This document shows positions 1-6,488 of a DNA stretch of 7,543 nt, piece by piece; position 1 is the first letter of the stretch, and every line of letters starts with the position of its first letter. The translations under genes and the position numbers were made by a program. This DNA is from Dehalococcoidales bacterium (GTDB taxonomy: Bacteria; Chloroflexota; Dehalococcoidia; Dehalococcoidales; UBA5760). The DNA lies in contig JAGYOC010000309.1 of the NCBI GenBank assembly GCA_018399795.1, positions 1 to 7,543 of the forward strand. Reading direction: 5' to 3'. The notes beneath the pieces are model-generated. The model ran no database searches, was not told the origin of the DNA, and saw only the letters and a program-made list of their open reading frames with translations.

Positions 1-509
1 TGTATCCACATGGAAACACCGACCAGTATTGCTAAGGGAGTATCCGGGTTCTGCAGGTCAAACCAGAGGAAGCTGTTACTGAGCGGGATCATCCGGTATA
101 CAATAGGCCAGGACCAAAGAGAATCGGACAATCTCAGCAGGTCTTCGGGTGTTGTGCCCAGAAGACGTATAATGGACTGGTAGAGGGCTATCCATATGGG
201 CATTTGTATTATCATGGATACGCCGCAGCCAGCCGGGCTTACACCCGATTCCCGGTACATCTTCATCTGTTCTTCGGCCAGCCGCTGTTTGTCCTTGGCA
301 TACTTTTTTTGTAGCTCGGCAATCTTTGGCTGGAGCTCCTGCATTGCCTTGGTGGAACGGAGCTGTTTTACGGTAAGGGGGTACATGGCAAGGCGAATGA
401 TAATGGTAAGAATTATGATAGTAAGGCCCAGGCTGCCGAAGAGGTAACTGGAGAAGGCAACCAGGGTGTTTAACATCAGCGCTACCGGGCCTGCGTTCCA
501 CCATTCCAT
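1..509 (-). CDS. yidC: YidC/Oxa1-family membrane protein insertase (partial, 3' end cut by window start)
   Basis: 169 codons are visible from an ATG at 509; the frame runs off the window edge with no stop. YidC inserts membrane proteins into the cytoplasmic membrane, alone or with SecYEG. Residues 10-44 form a hydrophobic segment ending in IIIRLAMYPL. Its Arg39 matches the conserved groove arginine of the family. A charged, helical loop (about 47-88, rich in K, Q and E) follows, as in the cytoplasmic C1 hairpin. The second membrane segment (about 91-116) has the family-typical CGVSMIIQMPIWIALYQ pattern. The protein starts almost directly at the first core membrane helix, so it lacks the large periplasmic domain of E. 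coli YidC. No lipobox signal peptide is seen. A GAGG at 523-526 lies 13 bases before the ATG, rather far for a ribosome site, but no other in-frame start exists. It is last of the visible minus-strand set, 26 bases after the propeller gene. The identification is very secure. Confidence 0.95.
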   Translation of the reverse strand, partial: MEWWNAGPVALMLNTLVAFSSYLFGSLGLTIIILTIIIRLAMYPLTVKQLRSTKAMQELQPKIAELQKKYAKDKQRLAEEQMKMYRESGVSPAGCGVSMIIQMPIWIALYQSIIRLLGTTPEDLLRLSDSLWSWPIVYRMIPLSNSFLWFDLQNPDTPLAILVGVSMWI

Positions 510-535
510 AGAATTTTCGTTACCTCAAAAAAAGA

Positions 536-1690
536 TTAACTGAGGGAGACAGGCGCCCATACCTCTCTCCTCGTTTCGGTATTAAAAGCATAGAGCTTAT
601 CGTGTTTTGGGGATTGGGCGTGAATATAGATAATACTATCACTGGCACAAAGGGGGGCATTTATCACCTCATCCTCGGCCACGTCAAATATTGGAGAACC
701 GGTACGATTATTACCGGTATCAATTGCATAAACATTACCTTGTTGGGAGGCAACGATGATATTATCGCCTATTATAACCGGCGATGAGCTGATCGGGCTG
801 TCAAGTTCTACCGGGTCGGCTACCTCATAGCCGTTATCGGCATTCAGGATGTATATTTTCCCGTCCAGATTTGGCGCATAGATAACATCGTTGTGGGCTA
901 TGACCTGAGACCAGAACCACTTATCGGCCTCGACCTCTGATCGCCATTTCAGCGTTCCATTTGTAGCATCCAGAGCATATACGTGGCGGTCAAAACAGCC
1001 GGCATAGACGGTATCATCTTGGATCAGCGGGGTGGAAACAAAAGCTCCTTCAGCTTCAAAGTGCCATATTTCGGTGCCGTTTGAAGCGTCGAGGGCATAT
1101 ATATTGTTGTCGAAGGAGCTAACAAATACAGTACCTTCACTGATAACCGGTGTTGACCATATCCTGTCATCGGTCTGAAATTCCCACTCCTTGTGTAGCT
1201 CATCCGTGTTGAGACAATAGACTTTTCCATCATTACAGCCGAAAAATACATTACCACCGGATACGGTCAATCCGCCGATTATCGGCTCAAGGCTGTCATT
1301 ATCGGGAAATACCAGTCCCCGGTATCCTGACTCAATGCTTATGGTGGAGACCCTCCCGTTGTAGCCGGCCAGGTAAACCAGGTCTTGATAGACTGCTGGA
1401 GTGCTGTAGATGGCAACTCCGTCTTTCGAAGAGTCCAGCTGATAGGATTGCCAGAGGGGCTTCCCGTCCTGTTTATTAAAGCCGAAGAGCCTACCCTCGA
1501 TGGAAGCAACGAAAACATTGCTGTCGCTGCAGGCTACACCCGACCACCCTACTGGCTCAGACCTCAAAGCACATCCGCTTGCCAGCGATGCGATAAGAAT
1601 CAGGCAGGTGCCAAGTACAACAGTAAATATGGCCAGTAATTTGTGCTTTCTAATATCCGCCAAAATGCTGCTCAACCTGTTGTTATACAC
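536..1690 (-). CDS. PQQ-like eight-repeat beta-propeller lipoprotein, function unknown
   Basis: A 384-residue protein with a GTG start. The N-terminus has a basic stretch (IRKHK, 13-17), a hydrophobic core (18-36) and a lipobox-like ASGC with Cys40, so a lipid-anchored extracytoplasmic protein is likely. The rest consists of about eight repeats of 32-40 residues, near 50-81, 95-128, 137-171, 178-211, 217-251, 259-292, 301-334 and 343-379. Most follow the pattern STPVI..G.VFV...D..IYALDA.NG...W, typical of PQQ-like/BamB-like propellers. No catalytic residues of PQQ-dependent dehydrogenases are evident, so the fold probably serves for binding or scaffolding. The start overlaps the yidD stop by one base (TAGTG, shared base 1690), which suggests coupled translation; no good ribosome site is visible, and TTG codons at residues 6 and 10 are alternatives. 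The position between yidD and yidC suggests a role in membrane or exported protein biogenesis, but this is inference. BamB itself serves an outer-membrane machine that a monoderm host would lack. Confidence 0.88.
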   Translation of the reverse strand: MYNNRLSSILADIRKHKLLAIFTVVLGTCLILIASLASGCALRSEPVGWSGVACSDSNVFVASIEGRLFGFNKQDGKPLWQSYQLDSSKDGVAIYSTPAVYQDLVYLAGYNGRVSTISIESGYRGLVFPDNDSLEPIIGGLTVSGGNVFFGCNDGKVYCLNTDELHKEWEFQTDDRIWSTPVISEGTVFVSSFDNNIYALDASNGTEIWHFEAEGAFVSTPLIQDDTVYAGCFDRHVYALDATNGTLKWRSEVEADKWFWSQVIAHNDVIYAPNLDGKIYILNADNGYEVADPVELDSPISSSPVIIGDNIIVASQQGNVYAIDTGNNRTGSPIFDVAEDEVINAPLCASDSIIYIHAQSPKHDKLYAFNTETRREVWAPVSLS

Positions 1691-1905
1691 TATTTTTCCG
1701 GTACCGGGTCATACCCACCGGGCCGTAATGGGTGACAGCGTGATATTCGGCATATCCCCATCCATACACCCTTAATAAAGCCGAATCTCTCGATGGCCTC
1801 GAAGGTATACTGTGAGCATGTCGGGTAATACCGGCATGAAGGTGGTCTGGTGGGTGAAATATACCTTTGATAAAACCGAACCAATAAAAGTGCCAGCCTC
1901 TTCAT
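1690..1905 (-). CDS. yidD: Membrane protein insertion efficiency factor YidD
   Basis: A 71-residue protein of normal family length. YidD is a small membrane-associated protein that helps YidC-dependent insertion of inner-membrane proteins; its exact mechanism is not settled. The whole family signature is present: RFYQRYISP (10-18), [12 protein letters not shown] (22-33), the [22 protein letters not shown] stretch (42-59) and GGYDPVP (63-69). The four family cysteines are at 24, 30, 52 and 57. The N-terminus ([10 protein letters not shown]) is amphipathic and probably lies on the membrane. The ATG at 1905 follows the rnpA stop after one base (TGA-G-ATG). A GGTGA at 1912-1916 inside the rnpA end gives a well-spaced ribosome site. 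Gene order rnpA-yidD-(x)-yidC is the usual one apart from the inserted gene. Confidence 0.97.
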   Translation of the reverse strand: MKRLALLLVRFYQRYISPTRPPSCRYYPTCSQYTFEAIERFGFIKGVWMGICRISRCHPLRPGGYDPVPEK

Positions 1906-1906
1906 C

Positions 1907-2311
1907 TCAGTTCACCCGAAAGCGGTTCATTTCAGAAACACTGTTAACCGAACCGGCTGCCGATTTAAAATATACTGTATCATGGTTAACTAACCCGGAT
2001 TTTAGCAATAATTCCCTTGTACTACTGCTCAAGCTGTGATAGTTTGCACTGGCGGCTGGCGGTCGTGCTACAACGACTACATCCCAGCCTCCTCTCAATG
2101 ATTCGAAAGCAAATATCTCGCGCAGCCTGCGCTTCATGCGGTTTCTAGTGACCGCATTACCCACTTTCCTGCTGATAGAAAATCCATATCTCGAATAGGA
2201 AAGCCCGTTGGAACGGGCCTTTAATACTAACATATTATTGGTAAATAGCCTTCCCTTTCGATAAACCAGTGAATATTGACCTGAAGTCCGGAGCCACCAA
2301 TTGCCCCTCAT
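1907..2311 (-). CDS. rnpA: Ribonuclease P protein component
   Basis: A 134-residue basic protein that binds the RNase P RNA and helps remove the 5' leader of pre-tRNAs. The diagnostic RNR segment [18 protein letters not shown] is at 48-65, preceded by RYGFSIS (41-47), the usual central strand. VYRKGR at 16-21 and [13 protein letters not shown] (76-88) are also family-typical. The extreme N-terminus ([11 protein letters not shown]) differs from the common L.K..dF form. The C-terminus beyond about residue 108 (NHDTVYFKS to the end) is a tail that I do not recognise as part of the fold and makes the protein a little long for the family. The ATG at 2311 has a strong AGAGGGG ribosome site at 2320-2326, 8 bases upstream. 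It heads a tight cluster with yidD and the propeller gene. Confidence 0.96.
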   Translation of the reverse strand: MRGNWWLRTSGQYSLVYRKGRLFTNNMLVLKARSNGLSYSRYGFSISRKVGNAVTRNRMKRRLREIFAFESLRGGWDVVVVARPPAASANYHSLSSSTRELLLKSGLVNHDTVYFKSAAGSVNSVSEMNRFRVN

Positions 2312-2329
2312 TACATATTCCCCTCTATA

Positions 2330-2358
2330 AATTTAGCAGGATAGAAACTAACTATCAA
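2330..2358 (-). promoter_or_regulatory. Possible weak promoter for rnpA
   Basis: On the minus strand, TTGATA (2353-2358, 5 of 6 to consensus) and TAAATT (2330-2335, 4 of 6) are separated by 17 bp. The predicted start near 2323 would fall inside the AGAGGGG ribosome site, which weakens the case. If real, it would supply rnpA, yidD, the propeller gene and yidC independently of termination after rpmH. Confidence 0.3.
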
Positions 2359-2359
2359 G

Positions 2360-2521
2360 GTGTGCTAGCAACAACCCTGCTAAAAAAGCCAATTTGAGAA
2401 GAGAAAAACGGCACAAAATGCTTTTACTGCATTTTGTAGCACACTTATTCCCGTCCGCAGTTTGATGTGATGTGGTAACGGAAATAACGCTAACGAGGAC
2501 CCTTTACCATATGCAGGGTTG
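2360..2521 (-). repeat. Interlocking inverted repeats in the rpmH-rnpA spacer
   Basis: Two long-range inverted-repeat pairs surround the terminator hairpin. Pair A is CAACCCTGC (2372-2380) with GCAGGGTTG (2513-2521), 9 of 9 complementary. Pair B is GTGTGCTA (2360-2367) with TAGCACAC (2437-2444), 8 of 8. Along the minus-strand RNA the order is A, B, hairpin, A', B', so the pairs cross as in a pseudoknot. A further 6-bp stem (GTGGTA/TACCAC, 2530-2548) covers the rpmH stop codon. No known RNA family is recognised. In about 200 bases, one such 8-9 bp match is not very unlikely by chance, so the structure remains tentative. Confidence 0.35.
2413..2437 (-). terminator. Probable intrinsic terminator or attenuator between rpmH and rnpA
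   Basis: A perfect 9-bp inverted repeat (ACAAAATGC / GCATTTTGT) encloses a 7-base loop. On the minus strand two more G-C pairs can form past a single bulged base. This is followed by CG and a run of five T (2404-2408 in plus coordinates read as A), then CTCTTCTC. Only the minus-strand reading has the T-run, so it should act on transcripts from rpmH. Because rnpA lies downstream, partial termination is more likely than a complete stop, unless rnpA has its own promoter. The stem is A/T-rich, so its strength is uncertain. Confidence 0.6.
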
Positions 2522-2539
2522 AAAGCACTGTGGTAGATA

Positions 2540-2680
2540 CTATACCACGGTCAATCTCTTACGGCCCTTTATCCGTCTCGCCTTTAGAACAGCCCTCCCA
2601 CCACGTGTACTCATCCTGGCAAGAAAGCCGTGCTCACGTCTTCTTGGGATTTTCTTCGGCTGATAAGTTCTTTTTGGCAC
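2540..2680 (-). CDS. rpmH: 50S ribosomal protein L34
   Basis: A 46-residue, strongly basic protein starting [20 protein letters not shown] and continuing with [16 protein letters not shown] and KGRKRLTVV. This is the complete L34 signature, a small structural protein of the large ribosomal subunit. It starts at a GTG (2678-2680). An AGGAG at 2686-2690 lies 5 bases upstream, which fixes the start. It lies just after a consensus promoter and is the first gene of the minus-strand set, upstream of rnpA as in most bacteria. The stop TAG is at 2540-2542. The 228-bp gap to rnpA contains a probable terminator, so rpmH may be made in excess over the downstream genes. Confidence 0.97.
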   Translation of the reverse strand: MPKRTYQPKKIPRRREHGFLARMSTRGGRAVLKARRIKGRKRLTVV

Positions 2681-2706
2681 TCTCACTCCTAGAATAATAT
2701 TCTGTA

Positions 2707-2736
2707 ATTATACTTGCACTGGTTAAGTACTGTCAA
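2707..2736 (-). promoter_or_regulatory. Sigma-70-type promoter of rpmH
   Basis: Read on the minus strand, a perfect -35 TTGACA (2731-2736) and a perfect -10 TATAAT (2707-2712) are separated by 18 bp. Transcription would start near 2700, leaving a leader of about 20 nt before the rpmH GTG. Such a consensus promoter fits the high demand for a ribosomal protein. An 8-bp palindrome ACCATGGT (2737-2744) lies directly upstream of the -35; its meaning is unknown. Confidence 0.85.
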
Positions 2737-2798
2737 ACCATGGTCGAAGATGGTATAGAATATGTGACAAGTTGTGCTTGTAAAGAGCCAGGTATTCC

Positions 2799-2827
2799 TT
2801 GACAAAAGCTACACGAAATGTTAGATT
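2799..2827 (+). promoter_or_regulatory. Candidate heat-shock operon promoter (hrcA)
   Basis: A perfect TTGACA -35 (2799-2804) is followed after 17 bp by TAGATT (2822-2827, 4 of 6 to TATAAT). The predicted transcription start near 2834 lies just before the CIRCE-like repeat, which is the usual geometry for HrcA-controlled housekeeping-sigma promoters. It points away from the rpmH promoter; 62 bp separate the two -35 boxes. Confidence 0.65.
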
Positions 2828-2836
2828 TAAGGGAAA

Positions 2837-2863
2837 TTAGCAAACTAAAGTTTAGACTGCTAA
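2837..2863 (+). promoter_or_regulatory. CIRCE-like operator for HrcA
   Basis: TTAGCAAAC, nine bases, then GACTGCTAA. Compared with the CIRCE consensus TTAGCACTC-N9-GAGTGCTAA, the left arm matches 7 of 9 and the right arm 8 of 9, with exact 9-base spacing. The outer six bases of each arm (TTAGCA/TGCTAA) are perfect. The site ends 15 bases before the hrcA ATG, in the likely 5' untranslated region. HrcA bound here would block transcription of hrcA-grpE-dnaK-dnaJ. The deviating inner bases may reflect a divergent HrcA. Confidence 0.85.
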
Positions 2864-2878
2864 TCAGTATGGGATGAG

Positions 2879-3922
2879 ATGATTTTACCGGAGAGAAAGC
2901 ACACTATACTTAAATCCATAGTTGGACAGTATATTGTTAGAGCTATGCCTGTAGCTTCACAGAGTATTGTCAGAGATTATGACCTGAAGGTGAGTCCAGC
3001 TACGATACGTAACGAGATGGTGAATCTGGAGCAGGACGGATATATCCGGCGTCTGCATCACTCGGCAGGTAGTATTCCTTCCGATAAGGGGTATAGATAC
3101 TATGTGGAGTCGCTGGGTGGAATCGAGCTTCCACTGGCAGAAAGGCGTATGATTGGGCACCTCTTTCATCAGGTTGAAGGGGAGATAGAGGAATGGTTGA
3201 GGTTGACTGCCAGAATAGTCGCCCAAATGGCGCAGAATATGGCCATCGCGACATTGCCGAGACAGGTGAAATGCAGATTACAGTATCTCGAACTGGTTGC
3301 TTTGCAGGAGACACTTGTACTTGCTGTAATAGTTCTACGCGGTGCCAGGATAAGACAACAGATATTGGCACTTGACCAGGTTATATCGCAGCCCGAGCTC
3401 ACCAGGATTGCCAAGAGATTGAACGAGGCGTATTCGGGCCTTACCTTTAGTGAAATTCAGGCCAAAGAAATGGAGCTTTCCTCTCTTGAAGAGTTGTTGG
3501 CCGGGTGTCTGGTAAAGGTTATGCAGAACGAGTGTGAACAGGATTGTGGCGATATCTATATGGATGGTTTACATCTGATGATAAATCAACCGGAATTTGC
3601 CGATAGTCACAGGCTCGGAGCAATTATGGAGTTGATTGACCAGCGCAGCATATTGAAGATTATGGTTCCAGAAGGGCTGGGGGATAGCGGGTTGCAGGTA
3701 ATAATCGGTAGTGAAAACAGGGAAACCAGCACAAAGGATTACAGCATAGTGGTGGGTAGATACGGACTTCCTGATGAGGCTACGGGCACTATTGGCATAA
3801 TCGGGCCTACGAGAATGCCCTATGCGCGAGCCATTTCGACTGTAAGCTATCTTTGCTCGGTGTTGAGCGACCTGGCCGGGGGACTTTATGGATACCAGGA
3901 TGCGGATGACAAGGATAACTGA
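2879..3922 (+). CDS. hrcA: Heat-inducible transcription repressor HrcA
   Basis: A 347-residue protein of typical family length. HrcA is a dimeric repressor that binds CIRCE and needs GroEL to stay active, so titration of GroEL by unfolded proteins opens the operon. Residues 1-65 form the winged-helix domain, with recognition-helix sequence SPATIRNEMVNLEQDGYI (39-56). The family wing motif reads LHHSAGSIPSDKGYRYYV (59-76); the commoner form is PHTSAGRIPT. The GAF-like and dimerisation part follows, with VIIGSEN (274-280), DYSIVVGRYG (287-296) and the hallmark IGPTRMPYARAIS (308-320). The C-terminus is short and acidic. The ATG at 2879 fits the family N-terminus; only a weak GGGATGAG precedes it. 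It is first gene of the operon, 50 bases before grpE, and has a CIRCE-like site directly upstream, implying autoregulation. Confidence 0.96.
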   Translation: MILPERKHTILKSIVGQYIVRAMPVASQSIVRDYDLKVSPATIRNEMVNLEQDGYIRRLHHSAGSIPSDKGYRYYVESLGGIELPLAERRMIGHLFHQVEGEIEEWLRLTARIVAQMAQNMAIATLPRQVKCRLQYLELVALQETLVLAVIVLRGARIRQQILALDQVISQPELTRIAKRLNEAYSGLTFSEIQAKEMELSSLEELLAGCLVKVMQNECEQDCGDIYMDGLHLMINQPEFADSHRLGAIMELIDQRSILKIMVPEGLGDSGLQVIIGSENRETSTKDYSIVVGRYGLPDEATGTIGIIGPTRMPYARAISTVSYLCSVLSDLAGGLYGYQDADDKDN

Positions 3923-3972
3923 ATGCTTGGCATTGATAAAAGTAATAATAGGTCAGCTTTGAGAGGTTAATA

Positions 3973-4509
3973 GTGGAACACAAAGAAGAGGCAGACTTGA
4001 ACGGTGAACTGGCGCCGGAGCTTCCTGAGGAGGAAGATATCGTACTGCTGAAAAAGGCTCTTGCTGAGGAGAGGGAGAAGTCGGAAAGTAATTATGCTGG
4101 TTGGCAGAGAGCACAGGCTGATCTGGTTAATTACAAGCGCCGTGCCGAACAGGAAAAAGAAGATGTGGCCAGATATGGCAATACCTGTCTTATACTCGGT
4201 ATTTTACCGGTGATTGATGACCTGGAACGTGCCCTTGACTCGGTTCCCGAAAATATTGCTGGAAATGAATGGGTGGAGGGAATCCGGCTTATCGAGAGAA
4301 AATTGAAAGCGAATATGGAATCTCAGGGTTTATCGCCAGTAAAGGCGCTCGGAGAGTCTTTTGACCCGAACTATCATGAGGCGGTGATGCAGGGTAAGGG
4401 AAAGGATGGTATGGTTATTGATGAAGTTGAAAAGGGCTATATGCTGAAAGATAGACTAATTCGCCCATCCAAAGTAGTTGTGGGTGGGGGAGAAGAAAAG
4501 GAGGAATAA
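3973..4509 (+). CDS. grpE: Nucleotide exchange factor GrpE
   Basis: A 178-residue protein. GrpE is the dimeric cytoplasmic cofactor that opens the DnaK nucleotide-binding domain to release ADP; in some bacteria it also acts as a thermosensor. The acidic N-terminus (1-25) leads into a charged, heptad-like helix (about 25-65, with NYKRRAEQE at 53-61) that forms the dimer stalk. ILPVIDDLERAL (77-88) begins the helical bundle. FDPNYHEAVMQ (130-140) and GYMLKDRLIRPSKVVVG (155-171) form the C-terminal beta-domain that touches DnaK. The start is GTG at 3973, with GAGAGG at 3961-3966 six bases upstream. Its stop lies 3 bases before the dnaK ATG, and its last codons carry the dnaK ribosome site. Confidence 0.97.
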   Translation: MEHKEEADLNGELAPELPEEEDIVLLKKALAEEREKSESNYAGWQRAQADLVNYKRRAEQEKEDVARYGNTCLILGILPVIDDLERALDSVPENIAGNEWVEGIRLIERKLKANMESQGLSPVKALGESFDPNYHEAVMQGKGKDGMVIDEVEKGYMLKDRLIRPSKVVVGGGEEKEE

Positions 4510-4512
4510 AAT

Positions 4513-6432
4513 ATGGGAAAGGTGATTGGAATTGACCTGGGGACAACTTTCTCCTGTGTTGCGGTGATGGAGGGTGGAGAACCGAAGGTGATCCCCAATT
4601 CCGAGGGTGGACGTACCACTCCCTCGGTAGTGTCTTTAAGTAAGAGCGGTGAGCGCTTGACCGGCCAGGTGGCAAGAAGGCAGGCTATCACCAACCCGGA
4701 GAATACCATTTTCAGTATCAAGCGTCTTATGGGGAGGCGCTATGATGAACAAAGTACTGAATACGATAAGAAGATGTTGCCGTTTGAGATAACTCAGGCA
4801 GCCAACGGTGATGCCAACGTCAAGATGGGTGACAAGGAGTACAGCCCACCTGAGATTTCGGCAATGATTCTGCAGAAGTTGAAAAAGGATGCGGAAGCTT
4901 ACCTCGGCGAATCGGTGGCCGAAGCGGTAATAACGGTGCCGGCATATTTCAATGACAGCCAGCGTCAGGCGACCAAAGATGCTGGCAAGATAGCCGGTCT
5001 TGAGGTGCTGCGGATAATCAATGAACCAACTGCTGCTGCCTTGGCCTACGGCCTCGATAAGAAAGAGGATGAGACCATTGCAGTCTATGATCTTGGCGGC
5101 GGTACATTTGATATATCTATACTGGAGCTAGGCGAGGGAACTTTCCATGTAAAGTCAACCAATGGTGATACCCACCTTGGCGGAGATGACTTTGACCAGA
5201 GGGTTATGGACTGGCTCTGCGACGAATTCAAGAAAGAACAGGGAATTGATCTGAGACAGGACAAAATGGCCCTGCAGAGGCTTAAGGAAGCCGCTGAGAA
5301 GGCAAAGTGTGAACTCTCCACAGTCCAGCAGACCGAGGTGAATCTTCCTTTCATAACTGCCGACGCAAGCGGTCCGAAGCATTTAAGCATCAACCTGTCC
5401 AGATCGAAACTGGAACAGCTGGTGATGGACCTGGTCGAGAGCACAATTTCTCCATGCAAACAGGCTCTTCAGGATGCGGAGAAGGAAGTTTCCAATATAA
5501 ATGAAGTCATCATGGTGGGCGGACAGACCAGGATGCCTATGGTCCACGATAAGGTAAAGCAATTCTTTGGCAGGGAACCACATAAAGGGGTTAATCCCGA
5601 TGAGGTTGTAGCTATAGGCGCTGCCATCCAAGCGGGGGTGTTAAAGGGTGAGGTAAAAGATGTATTGTTGCTTGATGTTACCCCGTTAACACTTGGCATC
5701 GAAACGCTTGGTGGTGTAATGACACCACTTATTCCCCGCAATACTACGATACCTACTTCGAAGAGCCAGATCTTTTCTACAGCGGCGGATAACCAGCCCA
5801 GCGTCGAGGTTCATGTATTGCAGGGCGAGCGGCCAATGGCAAATGACAACCGTACTCTGGGAAGGTTTATGCTGGATGGTATTTTACCGGCACCCAGGGG
5901 TGCGCCACAGATTGAGGTTACCTTCGATATTGATGCCAACGGTATACTCAATGTGCGGGCACACGACAAGGGTACAGGAAGAGAACAGAAGATAACCATA
6001 ACTGCCTCAAGCGGGCTTTCTAAGGAGGATGTGGAGAGGATGCAGAGGGAGGCGGAGACACATTCTGCCGAAGATAACAAGAGGCGTGAGGAAATTGAGG
6101 CACGTAATACAGCTGATACTCTGGCATATACCGCCGAGAAAACACTCAGAGAGCAGAAGGATAAGATATCTGAAGACCTGAACCAGGAGGTGGAGGGTAA
6201 AATCTCGGCGCTGCGTTCGGCTCTTCAGGGTAGTGATATCGAGGCCATCAAACAGTTGACACAGGAACTGAATAGTGTCATGCAAAAAATAGGGCAGGCA
6301 GTATATCAGCAACAACAGCAGCCGCCACCCGGCGGTGGTGAGTCGTCATCGGATACACAGCCTCCCGGTGAGGACAAGCAATCCGGTAAGGACGACGAGG
6401 GAACTGTGGAGGGCGAGTTTCGGGAGGTATAA
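4513..6432 (+). CDS. dnaK: Molecular chaperone DnaK (Hsp70)
   Basis: A 639-residue ATP-dependent chaperone of full length. The nucleotide-binding domain (1 to about 381) shows phosphate loop IGIDLGTT (5-12) with Asp8, Lys70, INEPTAAA (169-176) with Glu171, DLGGGTFD (193-200) with Thr198, and the adenosine motif VGGQTRMP (335-342). The linker is [10 protein letters not shown] (383-392). The substrate-binding beta-sandwich spans about 393-505, with a helical lid after that. The segment around 75-105 (MGRRYDEQ through NVKM) is the insertion seen in E. coli-type DnaK and missing from Bacillus-type proteins. The tail (599-639) is disordered-looking, with five Q, three P and three G in a row, and ends [10 protein letters not shown], a DnaK-like acidic end. 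AAGGAGG at 4498-4504 gives a strong, well-spaced ribosome site. All key catalytic residues are present. Confidence 0.99.
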   Translation: MGKVIGIDLGTTFSCVAVMEGGEPKVIPNSEGGRTTPSVVSLSKSGERLTGQVARRQAITNPENTIFSIKRLMGRRYDEQSTEYDKKMLPFEITQAANGDANVKMGDKEYSPPEISAMILQKLKKDAEAYLGESVAEAVITVPAYFNDSQRQATKDAGKIAGLEVLRIINEPTAAALAYGLDKKEDETIAVYDLGGGTFDISILELGEGTFHVKSTNGDTHLGGDDFDQRVMDWLCDEFKKEQGIDLRQDKMALQRLKEAAEKAKCELSTVQQTEVNLPFITADASGPKHLSINLSRSKLEQLVMDLVESTISPCKQALQDAEKEVSNINEVIMVGGQTRMPMVHDKVKQFFGREPHKGVNPDEVVAIGAAIQAGVLKGEVKDVLLLDVTPLTLGIETLGGVMTPLIPRNTTIPTSKSQIFSTAADNQPSVEVHVLQGERPMANDNRTLGRFMLDGILPAPRGAPQIEVTFDIDANGILNVRAHDKGTGREQKITITASSGLSKEDVERMQREAETHSAEDNKRREEIEARNTADTLAYTAEKTLREQKDKISEDLNQEVEGKISALRSALQGSDIEAIKQLTQELNSVMQKIGQAVYQQQQQPPPGGGESSSDTQPPGEDKQSGKDDEGTVEGEFREV

Positions 6433-6488
6433 AATATACTTATTTAACCTGAATATGGTAAGGGAAATAAGGACGTACCAAGTATAAT

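Larger units (their letters stand above)
2681..2878. other. Divergent control region between the rpmH and hrcA operons
   Basis: This 198-bp spacer separates outward-facing rpmH and hrcA. It holds both promoters, the rpmH ribosome site and the CIRCE-like operator, each listed separately. No small coding frame with a credible start and ribosome site was seen. No clear DnaA boxes were found, although rpmH-rnpA-yidC often lies near the replication origin in other bacteria. Confidence 0.8.

Noticed and set aside
1..10. TGTATCCACA, similar to a DnaA box, at the window start
   Set aside because: It has a mismatch to TTATCCACA, lies in yidC coding sequence, and has no companion boxes in the intergenic regions.
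76..504. A 142-codon open frame on the minus strand, rich in H, P and R
   Set aside because: It is out of frame with the clear YidC sequence starting at 509 on the same strand; its composition is that of a shadow frame.
1698..1707. Ten-base palindrome CCGGTACCGG next to a run of five T
   Set aside because: It lies inside the yidD end. On the coding strand the stem is followed by A, not T, so it is not a terminator for this operon, and no plus-strand gene ends there.
2366..2382. Short hairpin TAGCA/TGCTA, resembling CIRCE arms
   Set aside because: The 7-base spacing does not fit CIRCE (15 bases between these arms), and it is too short to be a convincing operator or terminator.
2530..2548. 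GTGGTA/TACCAC stem at the rpmH stop as a terminator
   Set aside because: It is followed on the minus strand only by a weak TTT after several bases. The hairpin at 2413-2437 is the better candidate.
4437..4721. Minus-strand open frames opposite the grpE-dnaK junction and others opposite dnaK
   Set aside because: They lie antisense to strongly conserved genes, show no family motifs and lack ribosome sites.
2881..5893. ATTTTACCGG repeated near 2881, 4200 and 5880
   Set aside because: In each case it encodes Ile-Leu-Pro in frame within different conserved proteins, so it is a codon coincidence and not a dispersed repeat.
6483..6488. A perfect TATAAT directly before the dnaJ ATG
   Set aside because: No -35 box is found 16-18 bases upstream, and a start point would fall inside the coding sequence. 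Most likely chance in an A/T-rich gap.
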